Assembly (NCBI GenBank): GCA_934351925.1
Contig: CAKRJT010000010.1
Coordinates: 1-64,000, forward strand
Length of the DNA stretch: 64,000 nt
Source: an uncultured Lachnospiraceae bacterium
GTDB taxonomy: Bacteria; Bacillota; Clostridia; Lachnospirales; Lachnospiraceae
Reading direction: 5' to 3'
Part shown: positions 15,191-23,017 of the stretch, piece after piece
Layout of the letters: the number at the start of each line of letters is the position of its first letter
How positions within the stretch are numbered: the stretch's first letter is position 1
Program-made: the position numbers and the translations under genes
The notes under the pieces: model-generated
The model's database searches: none
What the model was told of the DNA's origin: nothing
What the model saw: the letters and a program-made list of their open reading frames with translations, nothing else

Positions 15191-16351
15191 CTATATTACT
15201 CTGACCTTCACAACGCCCTCCATGCTCTTCATCTTATCGATGACATCGGAAGAAGGAACGCTTGCAACGTCGAACATTGTGTATGCGTAGTCGCCCTTGC
15301 TCTTGCTTATCATGTTGTCGATGTTGATGCCCGCCTCACCTACTATGGTCGTAAAGCTGCTTATCATCGCAGGAATATTTTTGTGATTTATAAGTATTCT
15401 TGCCGTGCTCCTGCATACGCCCATGTCACATGCAGGATAGTTTACGGAATTTTTGATGTTTCCGTTCTCAACATAGTCCATGAGTTCGCGCACTGCCATG
15501 GCCGCACAGTTGTCCTCGGACTCCTCCGTTGATGCTCCAAGATGAGGGAATGCAACCACCTTCGGCTGTCCTGCAAGCTTGGCTGTCGGGAAGTCTGTCA
15601 CATAGCGGGCAATCTTGCCTGAGGCGATACCTGACAGAATAGCGTCATCATTTACAAGCAGGTCACGCGCGAAGTTCAGGATGACAACTCCGTCCTTCAT
15701 CTTCTCGACCGTGAGGCTGTTAATCATGCCCTTCGTATCATCAAGAAGAGGAACATGCACTGTTATGTAATCGCACTGCTCGAATATCTCATCCCTCGTC
15801 TTTACAAGCTTAACCTCACCTGAAAGGTTGAGCGCGTGCTCGACTGAGAGGAATGGGTCACAGCCGTACACCTCCATGCCAAGGGCGATTGCAGCATCAG
15901 CCACAAGAACGCCGATGGCACCAAGACCGATTACTCCAAGCTTCCTGCCCTTAATCTCATTTCCGGCGAAGGCTGATTTAGCCTTCTCCATTGTCTTTCC
16001 TATATTCTCATCCGTCTTGTTGTCCTCGACCCACTTCATTCCGCCTGCGAGGTCACGCGAAGCCATGAAGAGTCCGGCAAGTACAAGCTCCTTGACACCG
16101 TTTGCATTAGCTCCCGGTGTGTTAAAGACAACCACACCCTTGGCTGCACATTTGTCAAGAGGAATGTTGTTAGTTCCCGCACCGGCTCTTGCTATGGCAA
16201 GAAGCCCATCAGGAAGCTCCATGTCATGCATTGCAGCACTTCTGACAAGCGCCGCATCAGCCTGTGCAAAGTCATCAACTATCTCATACTTATCTGAAAA
16301 AAGCTTCATTCCCGCCTTGGAAATCTTGTTAAGACAATTAACCTTTACCAT
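15191..16351 (-). CDS. serA: D-3-phosphoglycerate dehydrogenase
   Basis: Oxidises 3-phosphoglycerate to 3-phosphohydroxypyruvate with NAD+, the committed step of serine synthesis. 386 residues: substrate domain with ARAGAGTNNIP, Rossmann domain with GVIGLGAIGVLVADAA at about 140-155, the NFARDLLV segment, the catalytic His region FPHLGASTEESE, and a C-terminal ACT domain (from about 315, HKNIPAMISSFTTIVGEAGIN) that usually senses serine. The start ATG at 16351 shares its A with the serC stop (TAATG), so translation is coupled to serC. Confidence 0.96.
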   Translation of the reverse strand: MVKVNCLNKISKAGMKLFSDKYEIVDDFAQADAALVRSAAMHDMELPDGLLAIARAGAGTNNIPLDKCAAKGVVVFNTPGANANGVKELVLAGLFMASRDLAGGMKWVEDNKTDENIGKTMEKAKSAFAGNEIKGRKLGVIGLGAIGVLVADAAIALGMEVYGCDPFLSVEHALNLSGEVKLVKTRDEIFEQCDYITVHVPLLDDTKGMINSLTVEKMKDGVVILNFARDLLVNDDAILSGIASGKIARYVTDFPTAKLAGQPKVVAFPHLGASTEESEDNCAAMAVRELMDYVENGNIKNSVNYPACDMGVCRSTARILINHKNIPAMISSFTTIVGEAGINIDNMISKSKGDYAYTMFDVASVPSSDVIDKMKSMEGVVKVRVI

Positions 16352-17433
16352 TATACATTCTCCTCCTCGAATTTTTTCATGAACTCGACAAGCTTTTCAA
16401 CACCCTCAATCGGCATTGCGTTGTAGATACTTGCTCTCATACCGCCGACAGTTCTGTGTCCCTTAAGATTTACAAAGCCCGCTGCGGCTGCCTCCTTGAC
16501 AAACTTGGCGTCAAGCTCCTCATTTCCCGTAACAAAAGGTACATTCATAAGAGAACGATCCTTTGGAACCACAGTCCCCTTAAAGAGCCTGCTCTGATCA
16601 AGGAAATCATAGAGAATCTTAGCCTTCTTCTCATTGCGCTCCTTCATTGCAGCTAAGCCGCCCTGCTTTTTTAACCACTTGAATACCTTTCCGCAGATGT
16701 AGATTCCGTAAGCAGGAGGTGTGTTATAAAGCGAACCATTGTCCGCATGTATCTTATATCTTAACATTGTAGGTGTACCCGGAAGCACATCCTCTGTTAT
16801 AAGATCCTCTCTTATAATGACAATCACTACTCCGGCAGGTCCGATATTCTTCTGAACTCCGCCGTAGATAACGCCGTACTTTGTGACATCCACAGGCTCC
16901 GATAAGAAGCATGAGGATACATCGGCTACAAGTGTGTGTCCCTTGGTATTAGGAAGCTCCTTGAACTTGGTTCCATAGATTGTGTTGTTCTCACAGATAT
17001 ATACATAGTCGGCATCCTCAGGAATATCAAGGTCTGAGCAGTCCGGTATGTAGGAGAAGGTCTTATCTGCAGATGAAGCCACCTCTACAGCCTCGCCGTA
17101 GAGCTTCGCCTCCTGATATGCCTTCTTAGCCCACTGTCCTGTCACAATGTAAGCAGCCTTCTTATTCTTCATAAGATTCATAGGAATCATGGCGAACTGC
17201 TGTGAGGCTCCGCCCTGTAAAAATAGTACCTTATAGTTGTCAGGAATATCCATAAGCTCCCTGATATCTGCTTCTGCTTCCTTAATAATAGTCTCGTAAG
17301 CCTTAGATCGGTGACTCATCTCCATAACGGACATTCCCGTTCCCTTGTAGTCAAGCATCTCATCAGCGGCTTCTCTCAAGACCTCTTCCGGTAATACGGC
17401 AGGGCCGGCAGAAAAATTATAAACTCTTCCCAT
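16351..17433 (-). CDS. serC: Phosphoserine aminotransferase
   Basis: PLP enzyme converting 3-phosphohydroxypyruvate and glutamate to O-phosphoserine and 2-oxoglutarate. 360 residues. Seen: N-terminal YNFSAGPAVLP, phosphate-binding GGASQQFAM, and the PLP lysine in GGVQKNIGPAG. ATG at 17433 is 7 bases behind AGGAGG; an in-frame start further upstream has no such site. Order serC-serA with 1-base overlap. The 3-phosphoserine phosphatase is not adjacent. The direct repeat CCGGTTAT at 17507-17514 and 17521-17528 flanks a possible -10 of this operon. Confidence 0.96.
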   Translation of the reverse strand: MGRVYNFSAGPAVLPEEVLREAADEMLDYKGTGMSVMEMSHRSKAYETIIKEAEADIRELMDIPDNYKVLFLQGGASQQFAMIPMNLMKNKKAAYIVTGQWAKKAYQEAKLYGEAVEVASSADKTFSYIPDCSDLDIPEDADYVYICENNTIYGTKFKELPNTKGHTLVADVSSCFLSEPVDVTKYGVIYGGVQKNIGPAGVVIVIIREDLITEDVLPGTPTMLRYKIHADNGSLYNTPPAYGIYICGKVFKWLKKQGGLAAMKERNEKKAKILYDFLDQSRLFKGTVVPKDRSLMNVPFVTGNEELDAKFVKEAAAAGFVNLKGHRTVGGMRASIYNAMPIEGVEKLVEFMKKFEEENV

Positions 17434-17770
17434 ATCATTGCCTCCTATAGTCACCTTATATGGCGCATTGTATTTTTTACACCCTGTTTATATGACACTC
17501 ATTACTCCGGTTATAATATACCGGTTATGAAATCTGTATGTTTAACATTAAAACAATATGTCAGCTTATTTCCTTGAATCAAATATTCAACCGCTGAATT
17601 GTCACAACACTTCGTGGAACATAATGTATAATGATAAAATATTCACAAGATGTTAAAGTGAATTCTAACTCATTCATATCAATAAGTCAATACTTTAATG
17701 TGGTAAAAAGCAAGCGTGTAAAACTAATTTACTATTTTTTATGGCTTTCTCCACAACTGGCATGGTCTTT

Positions 17771-17797
17771 TTTCTTGAAACTGGCAGTTTCAAGAAA
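17771..17797. promoter_or_regulatory. 13-bp perfect palindrome upstream of the B6 salvage genes
   Basis: TTTCTTGAAACTG (17771-17783) and CAGTTTCAAGAAA (17785-17797) are perfect complements with a single centre base. It lies about 100 bases before the kinase ATG, with a TATATT at 17816-17821 downstream. Such near-contiguous symmetry is typical of a dimeric repressor site. The rest of the 462-base gap (17434-17895) is AT-rich and shows no gene. Confidence 0.6.
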
Positions 17798-17895
17798 CCA
17801 CTTACAATGCTATTGTATATTGAAGCGCTGAAGTACCACGATACACAAGCAATATATTTTAATTTGTATCGAAAATAAACAATAAGGAATTCATC

Positions 17896-18840
17896 ATGAT
17901 GAACAATTTATCAGGTATGAACCGTGGCAGCCAGAAGAAACTCGCAATGATAAATGATTTCTGCGGCTTCGGCAGATGCTCGCTTACGGTATCAATACCA
18001 ATCGTATCCGCAATGGGCGTTCAGGCGTGTCCTGTACCCACCGCTGTTTTTTCAAATCACACAGCCTATGAGAGCTTTTATAAGCACGACATGACGCCAT
18101 CACTTGACAGCTATCTCGCAGAATGGAGGAAGCTCAACCTCAGGTTCGACGCTATATTGTCGGGCTACTTATCATCACCTGAGCAGATTGGCATTACCTC
18201 TGAATTTGCAGGGAATTTTCTTTCAGAGGATGGTATCTTCATTCTCGACCCGGTGATGGGCGACAACGGCAGGCTCTACTCCGCCTACAGCCCTGACATG
18301 CTGAGGCTTATGAAAGAACTTGTAAAAAGCAGCGATATCATCACACCCAACCTGACTGAGTGCTGTTTTCTCACAGACACACCTTATGGGACTGTGAAAA
18401 AGCTCAAGGGTGCGGCACTTAATGAATGTCTCACCTCCATGGCACAAAGCCTGTCAGCCGAAATGAAAAACGGACATGGCAGTGTTGTCATATCGGGCAT
18501 TGAGTCGGAGCATTATATAGGAAATTTTGTTTATGACACCTCCTCTGCAAATGATTTCGGCAATAATGCCTCTGCGAATCATAAGCTTATAAAAATGAAA
18601 AAAAGCGGTGTCTCCAGATGCGGAACCGGAGATATATTTTCAGCAATTATAGGTGCCTCTCTTGTGCGTGGCGGCAGCCTTGGAGATTCGGTATCCCTCG
18701 CAGCACATTTTATCCAAAAATGTATAATAGTAAGCGATAATTACAATATTCCGCTCACCGACGGGGTTGCATTTGAGGATGTACTGTGGATGCTCACACC
18801 ACACAGTTCAGGCACAGCAGCTACACAACATAATCTTTAA
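17896..18840 (+). CDS. Pyridoxal/pyridoxamine kinase, PdxY-like
   Basis: Ribokinase-fold kinase that phosphorylates vitamin B6 vitamers. 314 residues. Seen: N-terminal MINDFCGFGRCSLTVSIPI, the substrate region VPTAVFSNHTAYES, DPVMGDNGRLY, TPNLTE, and the catalytic anion hole CGTGDIFSAIIGA with Asp as base. A 30-residue Ser/Asn-rich insertion precedes the GTGD motif. ATG at 17896 lies 7 bases after AAGGA. The next gene, 14 bases on, is a vitamin-type ECF S component, which supports a salvage pathway that imports and traps B6. pdxK or pdxY cannot be decided, so no symbol is given. Confidence 0.9.
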   Translation: MMNNLSGMNRGSQKKLAMINDFCGFGRCSLTVSIPIVSAMGVQACPVPTAVFSNHTAYESFYKHDMTPSLDSYLAEWRKLNLRFDAILSGYLSSPEQIGITSEFAGNFLSEDGIFILDPVMGDNGRLYSAYSPDMLRLMKELVKSSDIITPNLTECCFLTDTPYGTVKKLKGAALNECLTSMAQSLSAEMKNGHGSVVISGIESEHYIGNFVYDTSSANDFGNNASANHKLIKMKKSGVSRCGTGDIFSAIIGASLVRGGSLGDSVSLAAHFIQKCIIVSDNYNIPLTDGVAFEDVLWMLTPHSSGTAATQHNL

Positions 18841-18854
18841 AAGGAGCTTACATT

Positions 18855-19721
18855 ATGAAAAAGAATATTAAATTAGTTCGTATCATCATCGCCGCGGTGA
18901 TTTTCATTGCAGGTCTTGTACTCGGAATCAACGGATATTCAAAGAGAATGTCTGACAGTTATTCAGATGCAAAAAACATCATAAAGGCTTATAAGGAAAA
19001 TGCCGACAGTGTAAGTGCCAGTGCATTAAAAACAGCCGAATCAACAATAAATTCCACCGATATGCTCTACGCAGTCGGTCTTGTGCTCGTCATAATCGGA
19101 ATCGTCATCCTTATCGCAGCGGCCGCGGCACCTAAGGAGCCTAAGAATGTTCCTATCATCGTTCTCGCCGAGGCTGCTCTTCTCGCCGCACTCTGCTATG
19201 TAGGTGCCGGTTACTTAAAAATTGATATTCCTGTCGGAACAGAAAAGACCATGTTCCACCTCGGAAACGTGTTCTGCGTGCTCGCAGCACTCTTACTCGG
19301 CGGTATGTGGGGCGGTCTTGCAGGAGCAGTCGGAATGACACTCTCAGACCTTATGACAGGCTATGTGACAAGCGCACCTAAGACCTTCCTTCTCAAGCTG
19401 TGCATCGGTCTCATCGTAGGTCTTGTCGCACACAAGGTATTTAAGATTGCAAAGGAGGGCTTCCCGGTCAAGAGACTTCCTATAGCGGTTGTTGTTTCAT
19501 GTATCGCAGGTATGGCATTCAATGTTGTTGCAGACCCGATTGTAGGCTATTTTTACAAGACGTATCTCCTCGGTACACCTCAGGAACTGGCAAAGGCACT
19601 CGCAAAGATTAACTCAATAACAACTCTTGTAAACGCAATCATCGCTGTTATCGTGGCTTCCGTTGTGTATCTTGCACTCCGCCCGGCTCTCAAGAAGGCA
19701 GGGCTGTTCCGCGAAATATAA
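18855..19721 (+). CDS. ECF transporter S component, probably for a B6 vitamer
   Basis: 288 residues, very hydrophobic. Two N-terminal helices (9-28 and about 70-95) joined by an outside loop precede a typical S-component core of about six helices (about 100-288), with the segment VLAALLLGGMWGGLAGAVGMTLSDLM that resembles substrate-specific subunits of energy-coupling-factor importers. It would bind the vitamin and share a common EcfAA'T module encoded elsewhere. The pairing with a pyridoxal kinase gene 14 bases upstream suggests pyridoxine or pyridoxal as substrate; this is inference from context. AGGAG precedes the ATG. Confidence 0.85.
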   Translation: MKKNIKLVRIIIAAVIFIAGLVLGINGYSKRMSDSYSDAKNIIKAYKENADSVSASALKTAESTINSTDMLYAVGLVLVIIGIVILIAAAAAPKEPKNVPIIVLAEAALLAALCYVGAGYLKIDIPVGTEKTMFHLGNVFCVLAALLLGGMWGGLAGAVGMTLSDLMTGYVTSAPKTFLLKLCIGLIVGLVAHKVFKIAKEGFPVKRLPIAVVVSCIAGMAFNVVADPIVGYFYKTYLLGTPQELAKALAKINSITTLVNAIIAVIVASVVYLALRPALKKAGLFREI

Positions 19722-19782
19722 GAAATATGTAGTTGTGGAAAATCAAGCTTTAAAATATAAAGATAAATAATACGATAAATGA

Positions 19783-19827
19783 AAAAGCGGAAATACACTG
19801 AAAAAGATTCCTTGTATTTCCGCTTTT
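19783..19827 (+). terminator. Terminator of the B6 operon, probably bidirectional with tgt-tetR
   Basis: A 15-bp perfect stem, AAAAGCGGAAATACA (19783-19797) with TGTATTTCCGCTTTT (19813-19827). A/T tracts on both ends allow use from both strands; the minus-strand tetR gene ends 87 bases to the right. Confidence 0.85.
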
Positions 19828-19913
19828 ATAACAGTTCAGAATAACCGGGCCTCTGCTCCATTGAACCAATATTCGGATATTCCATACTAATATCTATCTA
19901 CTCTCAACTAATT

Positions 19914-20426
19914 TCAACCCACCAGCTTCATTGACTCAAGTATATCAGCCATCTCCTCCGGAGTTTCCTTATATCCATTCAACGCCCAGCTTATATATAA
20001 GTTATACAATGCTCCTGCAAAGGCATGGAGACAGTATGCTTTCTGCAGCCCATCTCCGTGTTTCCACCACGTTTTCATAATATACTTATCCACCATCGAT
20101 AGAAAAATATAGTCAAATCCCCGCTTTATCACCGACTCAAGAAATTCTCTCTGAGCATAAAAATATTCAAAGCAGTGAATTATATTCTTCTTATCATAGT
20201 AGTTTCCCTGACCGTGCTTTTCTCCCATATCCTTCTTATATCTGGCGAGCACATCCCTAAAATGCTCCGAAAGAATATCCTCCTTACTGCTGTAGTTCCT
20301 GTAAAAAGTCATTCTTGAAATCCCGGCCTTCTGTGTCAGTTCCGATATAGTTATGTCATCCATCGGTTTCTCATCTAAAAGGGTCAACAGTGAATTGACA
20401 ACATTCTGTTTTGTTGAATCTAACAT
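19914..20426 (-). CDS. TetR-family transcriptional regulator
   Basis: 170 residues. N-terminal TetR DNA-binding domain (about 5-50) with ITISELTQKAGISRMTFYRNYSSKEDIL, the usual HTH with recognition helix SRMTFYRNY. The C-terminal helical ligand domain resembles the DhaS/TetR_C subgroup and carries no recognised ligand motif. GGAAGGTGA precedes the ATG at 20426, within 17 bases of the tgt stop, so it is co-transcribed with tgt. Its target is unknown; the palindrome at 17771-17797 is one candidate because the two units converge. Confidence 0.88.
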   Translation of the reverse strand: MLDSTKQNVVNSLLTLLDEKPMDDITISELTQKAGISRMTFYRNYSSKEDILSEHFRDVLARYKKDMGEKHGQGNYYDKKNIIHCFEYFYAQREFLESVIKRGFDYIFLSMVDKYIMKTWWKHGDGLQKAYCLHAFAGALYNLYISWALNGYKETPEEMADILESMKLVG

Positions 20427-20443
20427 AAAATAAAGTCACCTTC

Positions 20444-21589
20444 CTACAGATAAATATCTCCGTCAAGCTCCTGAAGTCCGTATAATGTCTGTCTCTTGAA
20501 CTCGCTGTATCTGTGCTCCTCTATGGCAGTTCTGATTTCCTCCATGAGATGATTGTAAAAATACAGATTGTGAAGCACACACAGACGCATTCCAAGCATC
20601 TCCTTAGCCTTTAAAAGGTGTCTTATATATGCCTTGCTGTAATTCCTGCATGCCGGACAGCCGCACCCCTCCTCGATAGGCTCATTGTCAAGCTCATACC
20701 GTGCATTGAAAAGATTGATTTTCCCCTTATGTGTATAGACATGTCCATGCCTGCCGTTTCTTGACGGGTACACGCAGTCGAAGAAATCAACCCCTCTGTC
20801 AACCGCCTCAAGGATGTTCGCAGGTGTTCCGACACCCATAAGATATGTCGGCTTATTCTTAGGTAAATACGGTGTTGTCTCCTCGATGATGCGGTACATC
20901 TGCGTATGTGTCTCGCCCACTGCGAGTCCTCCAAGCGCATATCCGTCGAGTTCAAGCTCCGAAATAACCTTTGCATGTTCTATTCTGATATCGTCGAAAA
21001 TTCCGCCCTGATTGATGCCAAAGAGCATCTGCTGCTTATTTATGGTATCCTCAAGACCGTTAAGACGCGCCATCTCTGCCTTACATCTTCTTAGCCATCT
21101 CGTCGTCCTGTCAACCGAATTCTGCATGTACTCTCTCGTAGCCGGGTGCGGAGGACACTCGTCAAACGCCATCGCAATAGTCGAAGCGAGGTTAGACTGT
21201 ATCTGCATGCTCTCCTCAGGCCCCATGAAAATCTTTCTTCCGTCTATGTGGGAGTTAAAATACACTCCCTCCTCCTTGATTTTACGAAGGCTTGCAAGTG
21301 AAAACACCTGAAATCCACCTGAATCGGTAAGTATCGGTCTGTCCCAGTTCATAAACTTGTGCAGGCCGCCCATCTGCTTTACAACCTTGTCTCCCGGTCT
21401 CACATGAAGATGGTAGGTGTTAGATAGCTCGACCTGCGTTCCAATCTCCCTTAGGTCTGTCGTGGCAACAGCTCCCTTGATGGCAGCCGCCGTACCCACA
21501 TTCATAAAAAGTGGTGTCTGCACTGTCCCGTGAACTGTGTGAAAGGTACCTCTCTTAGCCATTCCGTCCGTTGTCAATAATTCATACAT
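20444..21589 (-). CDS. tgt: tRNA-guanine transglycosylase
   Basis: Exchanges guanine 34 of GUN-anticodon tRNAs for preQ1 (or queuine) on the way to queuosine. 381 residues, TIM-barrel. Seen: the N-terminal TTDGMAKRGTFHTVHG, nucleophile region DSGGFQVFSLASL, DECPPHPAT, the second aspartate in VDFFDCVYPSRNGRHG, and the zinc site CGCPACRNYSKAYIRHLL plus His in LCVLHNLYFYNH. GGAGG lies 13 bases before the ATG at 21589, slightly long. In many bacteria tgt is beside yajC and queA; here it leads a tetR gene instead. Confidence 0.97.
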   Translation of the reverse strand: MYELLTTDGMAKRGTFHTVHGTVQTPLFMNVGTAAAIKGAVATTDLREIGTQVELSNTYHLHVRPGDKVVKQMGGLHKFMNWDRPILTDSGGFQVFSLASLRKIKEEGVYFNSHIDGRKIFMGPEESMQIQSNLASTIAMAFDECPPHPATREYMQNSVDRTTRWLRRCKAEMARLNGLEDTINKQQMLFGINQGGIFDDIRIEHAKVISELELDGYALGGLAVGETHTQMYRIIEETTPYLPKNKPTYLMGVGTPANILEAVDRGVDFFDCVYPSRNGRHGHVYTHKGKINLFNARYELDNEPIEEGCGCPACRNYSKAYIRHLLKAKEMLGMRLCVLHNLYFYNHLMEEIRTAIEEHRYSEFKRQTLYGLQELDGDIYL

Positions 21590-21624
21590 ATACTGTCTGT
21601 TTCCTCCAAAAAGTCATAACTATT

Positions 21625-22728
21625 TCATCTATTTTTATAGAAATCCACAATCCTGTCAAGTCTCGATGTCATTCCCATAAAGAGCATATCCACAAGTGTG
21701 AGTGCCGTCATCGCCTCGACAACCACCACCGCCCTTGGAACAATCATAGGGTCATGCCTGCCGTGTATGGATATATCAATCTCCTCACCCTGCCTGTTTA
21801 CCGTCTGCTGCACCGCAGCAATCGACGGCGTAGGCTTAACGGCGGCTCTCAAAATAATATCTGATCCATCACTCATTCCGCCAAGAATACCGCCGGAGTG
21901 GTTGGTCGCCTTAACGACCCTGCCGTCCCGTATTCTGAACGCATCGTTGTTACCAAGCCCCGTGCTCTGTGCTGCCCTGAAGCCGTCACCTATCTCAACA
22001 CCCTTGATGGCGCCGATTGACATTACTGCCTTGGCGAGGTTGGCATCAAGCTTCTCAAACACAGGCTCACCTATTCCTGTCGGCATATTCTTCACAACAC
22101 ACTCGATAATTCCGCCCATCGAGTTACATTCCTCAAGCTTCTTATCGGCGTATTCCTTAATTCTCTCTGCCGCCCCGGCATCGGGCATGGCAAACGGATT
22201 ATTGTCCCGCTCATCAGGTGAAAAGCTGTCCCTGTCAAGTTCAATGCCGCCTATTGCGCTCGCATAGGCGAACACCTCAATACCCATCTGCCCAAGTATC
22301 TTCGCCGCAACCGCTCCTGCTGCCACTCTTCCTATAGTCTCACGCCCCGATGAACGTCCGCCTCCTCTGTAATCCCTGAAGCCATACTTCTCATCGAAGG
22401 TGTAATCGGCATGTCCCGGTCTGTAATACCCGGCAATCTCCGAATAGTCAGACGAGCGCTGTGACTCATTTCTCACAATAAGCGAAATCGGCGTTCCCGT
22501 CGTTCTTCCCTCAAAGACACCTGAGAGTATCTCTGCGCTGTCGCTCTCATTCCGCTGCGTGACATACTTAGACTGTCCCGGCTTCCTGCGGTCAAGAAAT
22601 GCCTGTATATCATCCTCGCACAGTTCAAGTCCTGCCGGGCAGCCGTCGATTACAACCCCGAGTGCCTTCCCGTGGGATTCGCCCCAAGTGCTTATCCTGA
22701 ATATATTTCCAAATGTTGAACCTGACAT
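21625..22728 (-). CDS. aroC: Chorismate synthase
   Basis: Last step of the shikimate pathway: removal of phosphate from EPSP to form chorismate, with reduced FMN. 367 residues. Seen: FRISTWGESHGKALGVVIDGCPAG at the N-terminus, the second signature RGGGRSSGRETIGRVAAGAVA around 123-143, and the C-terminal GRHDPMIVPRAVVVVEAM. The ATG at 22728 (MSGSTFG) is preceded by GGAGACAAT; a 10-codon longer frame has no site. It stands alone: tgt starts 35 bases downstream on the same strand and may be read through. Its promoter must lie in or next to the structured element at 22757-22982. Confidence 0.97.
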   Translation of the reverse strand: MSGSTFGNIFRISTWGESHGKALGVVIDGCPAGLELCEDDIQAFLDRRKPGQSKYVTQRNESDSAEILSGVFEGRTTGTPISLIVRNESQRSSDYSEIAGYYRPGHADYTFDEKYGFRDYRGGGRSSGRETIGRVAAGAVAAKILGQMGIEVFAYASAIGGIELDRDSFSPDERDNNPFAMPDAGAAERIKEYADKKLEECNSMGGIIECVVKNMPTGIGEPVFEKLDANLAKAVMSIGAIKGVEIGDGFRAAQSTGLGNNDAFRIRDGRVVKATNHSGGILGGMSDGSDIILRAAVKPTPSIAAVQQTVNRQGEEIDISIHGRHDPMIVPRAVVVVEAMTALTLVDMLFMGMTSRLDRIVDFYKNR

Positions 22729-22756
22729 ATTGTCTCCAATCTGAATAACGCAATAC

Positions 22757-22982
22757 ATAATATATATGATATCAGGGTCAAAAGGTCAGAAATCTGATGC
22801 AAGCTTGCTTGCGTGAGGATTTTTGACATTGTGACCCGCCAAAAACATGAGTAAGCAGCCATTTTTCAAAGAAAAATGTGCGAATTACGAATGTTTTTGA
22901 GAATTGCGGGAGCACGCAGTGCGGAGCAATTCGATATCATAGAGGTCAAAATACCTTTTGACCTCAACATCATATATATTAT
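22757..22982. mobile_element. 226-bp MITE-like element with terminal inverted repeats
   Basis: The ends pair over about 30 bp: ATAATATATATGAT (22757-22770) is perfectly complementary to 22969-22982, and GGTCAAAAGGT continues on both sides with five mismatches in total. Inside are further hairpins: GTCAGAAATC with 22818-22827 (9/10), CATTTTTC/GAAAAATG, GAATTGC/GCAATTC, and the perfect 10-bp GAGGTCAAAA/TTTTGACCTC at 22942-22965. No ORF of note. It fills the whole gap between aroC and the LuxR gene. Non-autonomous element or structured intergenic RNA. Confidence 0.55.
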
Positions 22983-23017
22983 ATTAACATATCAGCCCGT
23001 TAAATCAAGAGAAAACT

